A DNA stretch of 7,002 bases from DATESG01 sp964480275 (GTDB lineage: Bacteria > Bacillota_I > Bacilli_A > RFN20 > CAG-826), in assembly GCA_964480275.1 (NCBI GenBank), contig CAYZOC010000049.1, positions 1-7,002 of the forward strand, read 5' to 3'. The translations under genes and the position numbers were made by a program. The stretch's first letter is position 1; each line of letters begins with the position of its first letter. The notes beneath the pieces were generated by a model that saw nothing but the letters and a program-made list of their open reading frames with translations, was not told where the DNA came from and made no database searches. Of this stretch, positions 1-5,637 are shown piece after piece.

Positions 1-2
1 AT

Positions 3-341
3 TTATCTCTTTCTGGTACTGATGAGGCAAGCGGAATTCAAGCTGCGGAAGTTTATGGCGTTGACTTTGTTTATCGCCTGGCGGGTGGCCTATTTGAAGA
101 TGTCTCGGTTGAAAACTATGTCCCCAAAAAAACACTTCTAAGATTTGAAGGCTTGTTTAATGGAACTGTTTGTTACAATATGTATGATATGGGGGCCACA
201 CCAGCTTATGATGGTAAAGTATATTACGCATTAAGAAGTGGGAATATTAGTGTGCAAAACCTTATTTTTGCCGCAAGTGGTGGAGTTGGAGTTGCAACAA
301 CTTATTCGACAACGACCTTTCCTCCACGCATTGAAACTTAA
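3..341 (+). CDS. C-terminal part of an unrecognised protein (5' end outside the window)
   Basis: The reading frame is open from the first complete codon to a TAA at 339-341, giving 112 residues, so this is the tail of a longer gene. The TTG at 153 is only an internal Leu codon with no ribosome binding site. I do not recognise the family. The fragment is rich in Gly, Tyr, Val, Ser and Thr, with few Lys, and has an alternating polar/hydrophobic pattern suggesting beta structure. It ends in a Thr/Ser/Pro-rich tail (around TTYSTTTFPP). It contains one Cys and no convincing transmembrane helix. This composition would suit an exported or surface protein, but that is an inference and no signal peptide can be checked. 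It is followed by 66 nt of AT-rich spacer before the next gene, with no convincing terminator. Confidence 0.6.
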   Translation, partial: LSLSGTDEASGIQAAEVYGVDFVYRLAGGLFEDVSVENYVPKKTLLRFEGLFNGTVCYNMYDMGATPAYDGKVYYALRSGNISVQNLIFAASGGVGVATTYSTTTFPPRIET

Positions 342-407
342 TAAGATGTTAATTATCTTTAAAATTAATCATTAAATTAGTAAACTAAATTTATTAAAGG
401 TGAATTT

Positions 408-1091
408 ATGAAAAATAGCGAACGCAAACCATTCTTTCGTCTCGTCAAGCGTGTTCTCAGTCTTTTTATTTCGCGCCCATATTTTTGTAAAGATGATGCT
501 GAAATTAAAAACGGCTCGATTTTCATATGTAATCACGTTGGATCAACGGTTCCTCTCAAATTAGAACTACATTTCAATCGCCCCTTTAAATTTTGGGGCA
601 CGTATGAAATGACTTTTTCTTTTAAAGAAAGATGGAAATATTTAGCGTATACATATTTTTATAAGAAAAAACACAACCCCCTGTGGTTAGCTAAAATTAA
701 AGCAAGTCTAGCTAATCCCTTCGTGGGGATGTTTTATAAAGGAATGCAGTTAATACCAACCTATCAAGATTTAAGACTGATAAAAACAATCAAATATAGT
801 GTCGACTATTTAGAAAGTGGAAAAAATATTGTCGTATTTCCGGAAAATTCAAGTGATGGTTATCACGAGGTATTAAAGGAATATTACGCAGGGTTTCTAT
901 TGCTCGCTAAAAAGTTTTATGAACAGACAAATAAAGATATCAACATATATAATATGTACTATCGAAAAAAAGATAATCGTATGCTTTTTGACCGTGTGTA
1001 TTCCATTAGCGAAATAATTAAAGACACGCGTGACATTCGCATTATTGCTAGTGAGTTTAAAAATAGAGCCAATTTCTTAGCCAATTCATAA
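408..1091 (+). CDS. PlsC-like acyltransferase family protein with degenerate HX4D motif
   Basis: This 227-residue protein has the size and motif order of the lysophosphatidate/glycerol-phosphate acyltransferase (PlsC) superfamily, which transfers acyl chains to lysophospholipids at the inner membrane face. Motif I is at residues 41-53 (CNHVGSTVPLKLE): the His (H43) is present, but the Asp expected five residues later is V48. A motif II-like stretch reads QLIPTYQD, and motif III is FPENSSDGY at about 144-152 with E146 conserved, a variant of FPEGTRS. The N-terminus is basic and amphipathic, suiting peripheral membrane binding; there is no clear transmembrane helix. The ATG at 408 has an AAGGTGA ribosome binding site at 397-403. 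The next gene begins 16 nt after the stop, suggesting an operon. The superfamily call is fairly sure; the substrate and even catalytic activity are uncertain because the usual HX4D dyad is incomplete. Confidence 0.72.
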   Translation: MKNSERKPFFRLVKRVLSLFISRPYFCKDDAEIKNGSIFICNHVGSTVPLKLELHFNRPFKFWGTYEMTFSFKERWKYLAYTYFYKKKHNPLWLAKIKASLANPFVGMFYKGMQLIPTYQDLRLIKTIKYSVDYLESGKNIVVFPENSSDGYHEVLKEYYAGFLLLAKKFYEQTNKDINIYNMYYRKKDNRMLFDRVYSISEIIKDTRDIRIIASEFKNRANFLANS

Positions 1092-1107
1092 ATGGGAGAT
1101 ATAAAAC

Positions 1108-2082
1108 ATGGATAAATCACTACAAGATGAAATTAAACATATACAAAGTCTACTAGGCGATGATGCCAAAGAAAATCTCAATGTCCTTGTTGAATTAAGT
1201 GAGAGTAGTGTCTATCAAAATCACCCGCTGGCCAAGGAAATTCATAAAGAGATCGGCCGCCTTATTTTTGAAAATCTTGATGAAGAAAAGCAAAATGAAT
1301 TTAATAAGCAAGTCGATGATGAGGTCGAACATTTACTTGAAAAAGCTGAAAATCTAGTGGGGAAAGCTAAACTTAATGAGGCAATAAAACTGCTTGATTT
1401 GTATCTAAAAGAAGAGGTCAACTTTAGTGAGTTAAATCGAAAAGGTCATGCTTTTAATGCCCGAACACTATTTGAACATATGTATCAAATGTATATTAGT
1501 GACGACGAACTAGAATTAGTCGATCCACCATTTGATTTTTCGCGCGCCTATCAAATTAAAGCTTATATTTTTAGTGAAAAGAAGAAATATTTAGAAGCAT
1601 TTGAAGCTTATAACAATGCTCTAAAATGGAATCCGCTGAATGTTTCTTGTCATCTTGAAATCATTGATCTTCTCAAGTTGACTAATCAGAGCGATCTACT
1701 ACTTGAGCATTTAAATATTTTTTATAATCACACATATTTACCTGATGAATTTGCCGCTTATCTTCGGCAAAGTGCTTATTACTATGTTGACAAGGAAAAA
1801 TATGAAATCGCGCAATCCTTACTTGTAATTAGCAAACAATTCGTAAAAAGTCAGATTGTAGAGCATGAACTAGAATATATTGCCACTAAGCTAGGTGATA
1901 AAAAAACTGTTAGTGTCGAAGAGGCAAAACGTATTTTAAATAAAAACAAAATCCCGTATACACTTTCAAAAGAAATGGAAAGAGCGCTCAACTCTTTTAT
2001 CGGAGGCTTAAAAGATCACGAAGATGCCGATGAATACGTGGAATGGATGCTTTCTCTACTTGAAGTTTATGCGACCATCTAA
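1108..2082 (+). CDS. Cytoplasmic tetratricopeptide-repeat (TPR) protein
   Basis: This is a 324-residue, acidic, mostly helical protein with no signal peptide or membrane segment. Residues 145-178 match the 34-residue TPR consensus well: Tyr, Ala, Phe, Ala, Tyr, Ala and Pro fall at repeat positions 4, 8, 11, 20, 24, 27 and 32. Weaker TPR-like helical pairs are visible around residues 70-103 (near EKAENLVGKAKLNEAIKLL) and around 215-245. TPR domains are protein-protein interaction scaffolds, so a binding or adaptor role is likely, but no partner can be read from the sequence. The ATG at 1108 follows GGGAGA at 1094-1099 with an 8-nt spacer. The gene lies 16 nt after the acyltransferase and 55 nt before a small membrane protein, so the three are probably co-transcribed. 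The TPR assignment is good; the function is unknown. Confidence 0.75.
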   Translation: MDKSLQDEIKHIQSLLGDDAKENLNVLVELSESSVYQNHPLAKEIHKEIGRLIFENLDEEKQNEFNKQVDDEVEHLLEKAENLVGKAKLNEAIKLLDLYLKEEVNFSELNRKGHAFNARTLFEHMYQMYISDDELELVDPPFDFSRAYQIKAYIFSEKKKYLEAFEAYNNALKWNPLNVSCHLEIIDLLKLTNQSDLLLEHLNIFYNHTYLPDEFAAYLRQSAYYYVDKEKYEIAQSLLVISKQFVKSQIVEHELEYIATKLGDKKTVSVEEAKRILNKNKIPYTLSKEMERALNSFIGGLKDHEDADEYVEWMLSLLEVYATI

Positions 2083-2137
2083 GACTACTACTCAATATTT
2101 ATTGATTTAAAATAAACAATTAACAGGAGAAAAGTAT

Positions 2138-2650
2138 ATGAAAAATGGAAAAAAATTGTTGTTCAATCTTATGCCCGCACTGTTAGGATTTGCTATTTTT
2201 CTAACAATGTTTTTTGCCTCAATCATCAGTAAAAATGGTGATTCTTATTATAGTGGTTTAGAATTAGCGTTTGGCCGCGTATATTATTTATTCGGGACCG
2301 AGGTTAGTAGAATTATGTTTAGCCCGCTTATTACTTTAGCCTATATTCTCCCGCTTATTCTAACGGGATTGATTGTAGTGTTTACATTTTTAAACAGCTT
2401 AAAAACAATCAAGATCATTAAAATTATCACGATGTTCGTTTTCTTACTAAGTGCTATTAGTTTGTTAACGATTATGAATATCGCTCAAATTAGAACACCT
2501 GAGCTTATAGGTGATGGATATAACTTCTCTAACTTTGCCGACACTGATCTTTATCGACTTACTTTTGGGACAATTATAGCACTGATTTTAAGTTTTATCG
2601 GCTGTGGTTTAATTGCTACTGATTTAGCCTTAGAAACATTTAAAAAATAA
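2138..2650 (+). CDS. Small four-helix integral membrane protein, function unknown
   Basis: This 170-residue hydrophobic protein has four predicted transmembrane segments at about residues 9-30, 64-85, 96-116 and 142-162. Basic residues sit at the N-terminus (KNGKK), in the short 86-95 loop (NSLKTIKIIK) and at the C-terminus. By the positive-inside rule both ends face the cytoplasm, with two outside loops of about 30 and 25 residues. I recognise no enzymatic motif or named family. A strong ribosome binding site, AGGAGA at 2125-2130, lies 7 nt before the ATG. It probably belongs to the run that starts at 408. Downstream is a T-rich spacer without a convincing terminator, then a candidate promoter for the next gene. 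Confidence 0.7.
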   Translation: MKNGKKLLFNLMPALLGFAIFLTMFFASIISKNGDSYYSGLELAFGRVYYLFGTEVSRIMFSPLITLAYILPLILTGLIVVFTFLNSLKTIKIIKIITMFVFLLSAISLLTIMNIAQIRTPELIGDGYNFSNFADTDLYRLTFGTIIALILSFIGCGLIATDLALETFKK

Positions 2651-2701
2651 TTTCAATTTAATTTTTTTTAATTCAACACCTTCTTTTTTAATAAGCTTTA
2701 A

Positions 2702-2730
2702 TACTAAAAGACTATTTGTTAAGTTATAAT
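2702..2730 (+). promoter_or_regulatory. Candidate sigma-A type promoter for the GDSL hydrolase gene
   Basis: A perfect TATAAT lies at 2725-2730. The best-spaced -35 (TACTAA, 2702-2707, 17-bp spacer) is poor. Transcription would begin near 2737, leaving a leader of about 20 nt that holds the strong AAGGAGG at 2744-2750. In such AT-rich DNA the perfect -10 hexamer could be chance, but its distance from the gene is appropriate. Confidence 0.4.
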
Positions 2731-2757
2731 TAAAAATATAGTCAAGGAGGCTTTATT

Positions 2758-3435
2758 ATGTCCGCATTAGAAATTGTTCTTGTTAGTGTCTTAGGCGGGC
2801 TAGTTCTCGTTGCCGTTTTTTATCTACTTGTTTTTCACACAAATAAAAATAATCGCCTGCAAATCTTTGATGTGATAAATGAAAACGCCAAAGAGGCGGG
2901 GATTGTATTTTTTGGGGATAGCCTTACCGATTTTTTTCCGATTCAAGATTTTTTTCCAAGTCATGTAATTTATAACCGCGGAATTGCAGGCGATACAACT
3001 AAAGATTTATTAAAAAGAATCGATAACGTGATTGCGATTCGTCCAAGCAAGATTTTTATGCAAATCGGCACTAATGATCTTGGTAAGGGAGCAAAACCTC
3101 TTGATATTGTTCGACGGATTGATAAAATTTATCAGCTTTTAACTGAAGCGTTACCCAATGTTGAAGTCATCGTAATATCACTTTATCCTGTTTCCCACCA
3201 CAAGATGTGGTTGTCACCAATTATTGCTGGGATTAGATCAAATAAAAGAATCCGTGAGGTCAATTATCTGCTCCGTGACACTTGTAAAAACAAAGACATT
3301 AAATACATTGATTTATATGCCAAACTTGAAGACAGCAAGGGCCGCATCAATCGGGCCTATACGCTTGAGGGTCTTCATATCTCTGGACTTGGATACAGGG
3401 TTATAAGCAATGAGATTCGGCCATATCTAGACTAA
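2758..3435 (+). CDS. Membrane-anchored SGNH/GDSL-family hydrolase (esterase/lipase-like)
   Basis: This 225-residue protein has one N-terminal transmembrane segment (about residues 4-26) followed by an SGNH hydrolase domain. Block I is FFGDSLTDF with nucleophile S55. Block II is NRGIAGDTT with G78 as the oxyanion Gly. Block III is QIGTNDLG with N106. Block V is LEGLHISGLGY with H207, and E204 stands where most relatives have Asp (DxxH). The family hydrolyses ester bonds, such as acetyl groups on lipids or sugars. The ATG at 2758 follows AAGGAGG at 2744-2750, with a 7-nt spacer. Charge is slightly more positive after the helix (K30, R33) than before it, so it is uncertain which side of the membrane the catalytic domain faces. 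It lies directly upstream of a CoA-dependent acyltransferase, hinting at related ester chemistry. Family assignment is secure; the substrate is not known. Confidence 0.9.
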   Translation: MSALEIVLVSVLGGLVLVAVFYLLVFHTNKNNRLQIFDVINENAKEAGIVFFGDSLTDFFPIQDFFPSHVIYNRGIAGDTTKDLLKRIDNVIAIRPSKIFMQIGTNDLGKGAKPLDIVRRIDKIYQLLTEALPNVEVIVISLYPVSHHKMWLSPIIAGIRSNKRIREVNYLLRDTCKNKDIKYIDLYAKLEDSKGRINRAYTLEGLHISGLGYRVISNEIRPYLD

Positions 3436-3480
3436 TTTTATTCTAAAATTACTATTTTATGATAGTCTTATTAATAATAT

Positions 3481-3500
3481 GCTAGTTAAGCCTAGCTTTT
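3481..3500 (+). terminator. Weak hairpin plus T-run after the GDSL hydrolase gene
   Basis: GCTAG at 3481-3485 pairs with CTAGC at 3492-3496 around a 6-nt loop, followed by TTTT. The stem has only five pairs, so this would be a weak intrinsic terminator. It sits between the hydrolase stop codon and the next gene's candidate promoter, where a terminator would be expected. A second 5-bp AT-only inverted repeat lies just upstream at 3451-3466. Confidence 0.3.
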
Positions 3501-3504
3501 ATCG

Positions 3505-3513
3505 TGATATAAT
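3505..3513 (+). promoter_or_regulatory. Extended -10 promoter immediately before the large acyltransferase gene
   Basis: The sequence TGATATAAT is a perfect extended -10 element (TGnTATAAT). No good -35 is present at the right distance (GTTAAG at 3485-3490 is the closest at 17 bp), which is typical of extended -10 promoters. Transcription would start at about 3519-3521. That is at the GTG codon at 3519, or about 7-9 nt before the ATG at 3528, so the mRNA would be leaderless or nearly so. This fits the lack of any Shine-Dalgarno sequence before either start codon. Confidence 0.55.
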
Positions 3514-3527
3514 AACTAGTGAAATTT

Positions 3528-5063
3528 ATGAAAAAAATTACGACAAAATTTGAACAAATAACGGAAACTCTAAGTGATAGTGAACAAAAAGCACTAGATC
3601 ATTTTTTCCTTGAACTAGGAACAAGAGTAATTGTTGCTTATAACGTCAAAAAGAAAATCATTGAAGATTTTGAACGAGCAATTATATATTTTCTTAAAAA
3701 TGGCCTAAGTGTTAAAGATGCTCTAACACGTTTAGACATCGCTAATCTTGGTGGTTTTTATTCGCGACCAGCCTCTAGATGGTTTGCCCTTGATTATGCA
3801 GCAAAAATTTATCCACTCTCACTTGCTCACGGCGAGATGAATCTTTTCCGACTTTCGATATATCTAAAAAAACCAGTTGTTGCTGAAATTTTACAAATGG
3901 CGCTTACTTTTACGATTAAACGCTTCCCACAATTTTCGACAACATTAAAAAAAGGTTTTTTCTGGCATTATTTGGATTCAAACAAAAATCACTACCAAGC
4001 AGAACAAGAAGTAACAAGACCTTTCGTCCCAATCAGTGTTTCACTGACTGGCTCGAAAACATTTAAAGTTCTTTATTTCAATAACCGCATTAGTGTCGAG
4101 ATTTTTCATGCCTTAACTGATGGATCTGGTGGTCTTGTGTTTCTAAAAACACTAGTAAGAGAATATTTCCGTCTTCTTGGTATTGAATCTAGTCTTGATG
4201 AAACTACGTTTGATATTAATGTGGCTCCCGATCAAGCAGAAGACCGCAATGAATTTGCTTATGCTCCAAAGAGTCAATCCTCGGGCTTTATTAATAAAAA
4301 ATCTTTACAGATGAGTGGAAAGATTACGCGGATAAAGCCATGTCAAATTCTTCACTTTAAGATGGATTCCAAACGACTGCTTGCTGTTGCCAAGGCTAAC
4401 AATACGACGGTTACCGGTTATATTATCACGCTGATGTTGATTGCAAATAAATATGCTACTGAAGCATCTAATGGTGATTTAACTGTGCAAATACCCTTAA
4501 ATATGCGCAAGTTTTTCCCATCAAAAACAATACGTAATTTTAGTATGTATTTTGGTGTAAGACTGCCACTTAGTAGTGTAACAACAACCCAATCAATCAT
4601 TAGTGAAGTTAATCGGCAATTGCTAGAAAATTCTAGTAAAGAAAAAATGACTGAGATGATGTATTCCACCAAACAAATGGTTAATAAACTCAAATTTATT
4701 CCTCTTTTCATTAAGACGCCGATTGCTCGAAGAGTTTATGGTTTTATTGGGGAGCGAAGTTTTACAAACACACTATCTAATCTAGGGGTTGTTTCCTTTC
4801 CTGATCAATTAGTTGAACATATCGAAAGTTTAGACTTTATTCTTGGAACTTCCGTCTTAAACCGGGCTAATGTGGCGCTTGTCACTTTTAATAATAAGAC
4901 AACCTTATCGATTGCAAAAATAACGCTCGATAGTGCATTCGAAGAACGGCTTTTATCGCTACTTGAGCAAGATCAAATCCCAATTACGATTGAAGGGAGT
5001 GATGTCTATGAAAATGTTAAATACATACCCACCCGCAAAAAGACAAAAGATCCAAAGAAGTAA
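3528..5063 (+). CDS. CoA-dependent acyltransferase, alcohol acetyltransferase-like (HxxxDG family)
   Basis: This 511-residue protein (514 from the alternative GTG at 3519) belongs to the CoA-dependent acyltransferase fold shared by chloramphenicol acetyltransferase, condensation domains and alcohol acetyltransferases. The catalytic motif FHALTDGSGG carries His194 and Asp198 (ATG numbering). The family's typical opening, W-F-A-L-D-x-A-A-K-I-Y-P, begins at W85, and a typical late block around NMRKFFPSKTIRNFS is present. The roughly 84 residues before W85 form a helical extension absent from shorter relatives. It should transfer an acyl group from acyl-CoA to a hydroxyl acceptor that I cannot identify. 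An in-frame TAA at 3513-3515 limits upstream extension. Neither GTG 3519 nor ATG 3528 has a Shine-Dalgarno sequence. The 3' end overlaps the next gene by 56 nt, implying translational coupling. The basic C-terminus (RKKTKDPKK) suggests a cytoplasmic or membrane-surface location. Confidence 0.82.
   Translation: MKKITTKFEQITETLSDSEQKALDHFFLELGTRVIVAYNVKKKIIEDFERAIIYFLKNGLSVKDALTRLDIANLGGFYSRPASRWFALDYAAKIYPLSLAHGEMNLFRLSIYLKKPVVAEILQMALTFTIKRFPQFSTTLKKGFFWHYLDSNKNHYQAEQEVTRPFVPISVSLTGSKTFKVLYFNNRISVEIFHALTDGSGGLVFLKTLVREYFRLLGIESSLDETTFDINVAPDQAEDRNEFAYAPKSQSSGFINKKSLQMSGKITRIKPCQILHFKMDSKRLLAVAKANNTTVTGYIITLMLIANKYATEASNGDLTVQIPLNMRKFFPSKTIRNFSMYFGVRLPLSSVTTTQSIISEVNRQLLENSSKEKMTEMMYSTKQMVNKLKFIPLFIKTPIARRVYGFIGERSFTNTLSNLGVVSFPDQLVEHIESLDFILGTSVLNRANVALVTFNNKTTLSIAKITLDSAFEERLLSLLEQDQIPITIEGSDVYENVKYIPTRKKTKDPKK
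4993..4999 (+). promoter_or_regulatory. Ribosome binding site that fixes the start of the overlapping membrane protein gene
   Basis: AAGGGAG lies inside the 3' end of the acyltransferase gene, 8 nt before the ATG at 5008. The in-frame ATG at 5002 is too close to use it, and the ATG at 5014 is slightly far. This selects 5008 as the most likely start and gives a 56-nt gene overlap. Confidence 0.6.
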
Positions 5064-5589
5064 AATTATTGAAATAGCGAGATGGCCATTTCTTATTGCT
5101 ACTTTTGGCCTCCCAATTATTAATATTTTTACCGGTCAACCATGGTGGAGTCTAGTTGCCCTATGGTCGATGTGGATAGTTTGGAACATGCTTTTTTCAC
5201 CACAATTAGTTGAATACAACCGCATTAGTAATGCTGTCCGGCTTATTACATATACAGCTATTTTATTGCTTTTGATTCACTTCTTTATTAACCCAGCCTG
5301 GGTTGAGGCAATTAATGTGCTAGCCATAGTCGGATTTAGTGGTGTAACACTGCTTGGTATTCTCTTTTTCTCTAATCTCCATAAACAGCGCCATAATTTA
5401 TTTCCTTTGCTATTATTTCTTATTGTTACTGTTGGTCTAGCGGTGACGGGCATTATTATTTGGCGGGAAACATCACCATGGCAAATAATTACACTTTTAA
5501 CTACTGGTGGCGCATTTTTAATTACAACAATCATCGTTTTGCGTAAAGATTTACTTCGTGAATTTGCTAAAAGATTTCATGTTAAGTAA
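5008..5589 (+). CDS. Six-helix membrane protein resembling DUF6320, partner of the acyltransferase
   Basis: This 193-residue protein has six transmembrane segments at about 24-42, 45-64, 77-96, 102-123, 131-152 and 156-178. Basic residues fall in the N-terminus, in the 65-76 and 124-130 loops and in the C-terminus, giving a consistent both-ends-in topology. The small hydrophobic pattern, the Trp-rich second helix (PWWSLVALWSMWIVW) and the ending LREFAKRFHVK recall the DUF6320 family, which in Firmicutes is commonly encoded beside alcohol acetyltransferase-like proteins; I recall this and could not check it. The Cys-rich zinc-ribbon N-terminus I associate with longer members is absent, and the protein has no Cys at all. 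The frame is open upstream to a GTG at 4933, but the ribosome binding site favours 5008. Its likely role is a membrane partner or transporter for the acyltransferase; the actual function is unknown. Confidence 0.72.
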   Translation: MKMLNTYPPAKRQKIQRSKIIEIARWPFLIATFGLPIINIFTGQPWWSLVALWSMWIVWNMLFSPQLVEYNRISNAVRLITYTAILLLLIHFFINPAWVEAINVLAIVGFSGVTLLGILFFSNLHKQRHNLFPLLLFLIVTVGLAVTGIIIWRETSPWQIITLLTTGGAFLITTIIVLRKDLLREFAKRFHVK

Positions 5590-5593
5590 TCTT

Positions 5594-5621
5594 TTAACAC
5601 TTGTTATTTTATATATATAAA
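5594..5621 (+). promoter_or_regulatory. Candidate sigma-A type promoter for proC
   Basis: TTAACA (5594-5599, five of six matches to TTGACA) is followed after 16 bp by TATAAA (5616-5621, five of six). Transcription would start near 5628, leaving a very short leader with GGAGG at 5629-5633. The flanking (AT)n tract offers other -10 choices. A small inverted repeat, TAACA-CT-TGTTA (5595-5606), overlaps the -35; it may be an operator half, a weak terminator of the previous gene, or chance. Confidence 0.45.
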
Positions 5622-5637
5622 TCTAATTGGAGGCAAT

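Noticed and set aside
342..407. Promoter, terminator or regulatory RNA before the PlsC-like gene
   Set aside because: The 66-nt spacer is very AT-rich and gives only partial -10/-35 matches and a TTAGT-AA-ACTAA repeat with too short a loop. Nothing specific can be supported.
2642..2669. A-run/T-run inverted repeat at the end of the four-helix protein gene as a terminator
   Set aside because: The stem would be seven A-T pairs only, with a 12-nt loop, and starts inside the stop region. This is too weak to call in AT-rich DNA.
3224..3406. Second + strand open frame within the GDSL hydrolase gene
   Set aside because: It overlaps conserved hydrolase sequence in another frame and shows no family features.
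3451..3466. ACTAT/ATAGT inverted repeat after the GDSL hydrolase gene
   Set aside because: Five A-T-rich pairs without a following T-run, in competition with an overlapping AAAAT/ATTTT pairing. It is likely to be chance.
4418..4711. Open frame on the - strand inside the acyltransferase gene
   Set aside because: It is antisense to a well-supported conserved gene, with no ribosome binding site or recognisable protein, so it is a coding shadow. The same holds for - strand frames at 5277-5534, 6030-6227 and 6549-6737, the last antisense to the photolyase.
4933..5007. Upstream GTG start for the six-helix membrane protein
   Set aside because: It would deepen the overlap with the acyltransferase by 75 nt and has no ribosome binding site, while AAGGGAG is well placed for the ATG at 5008.
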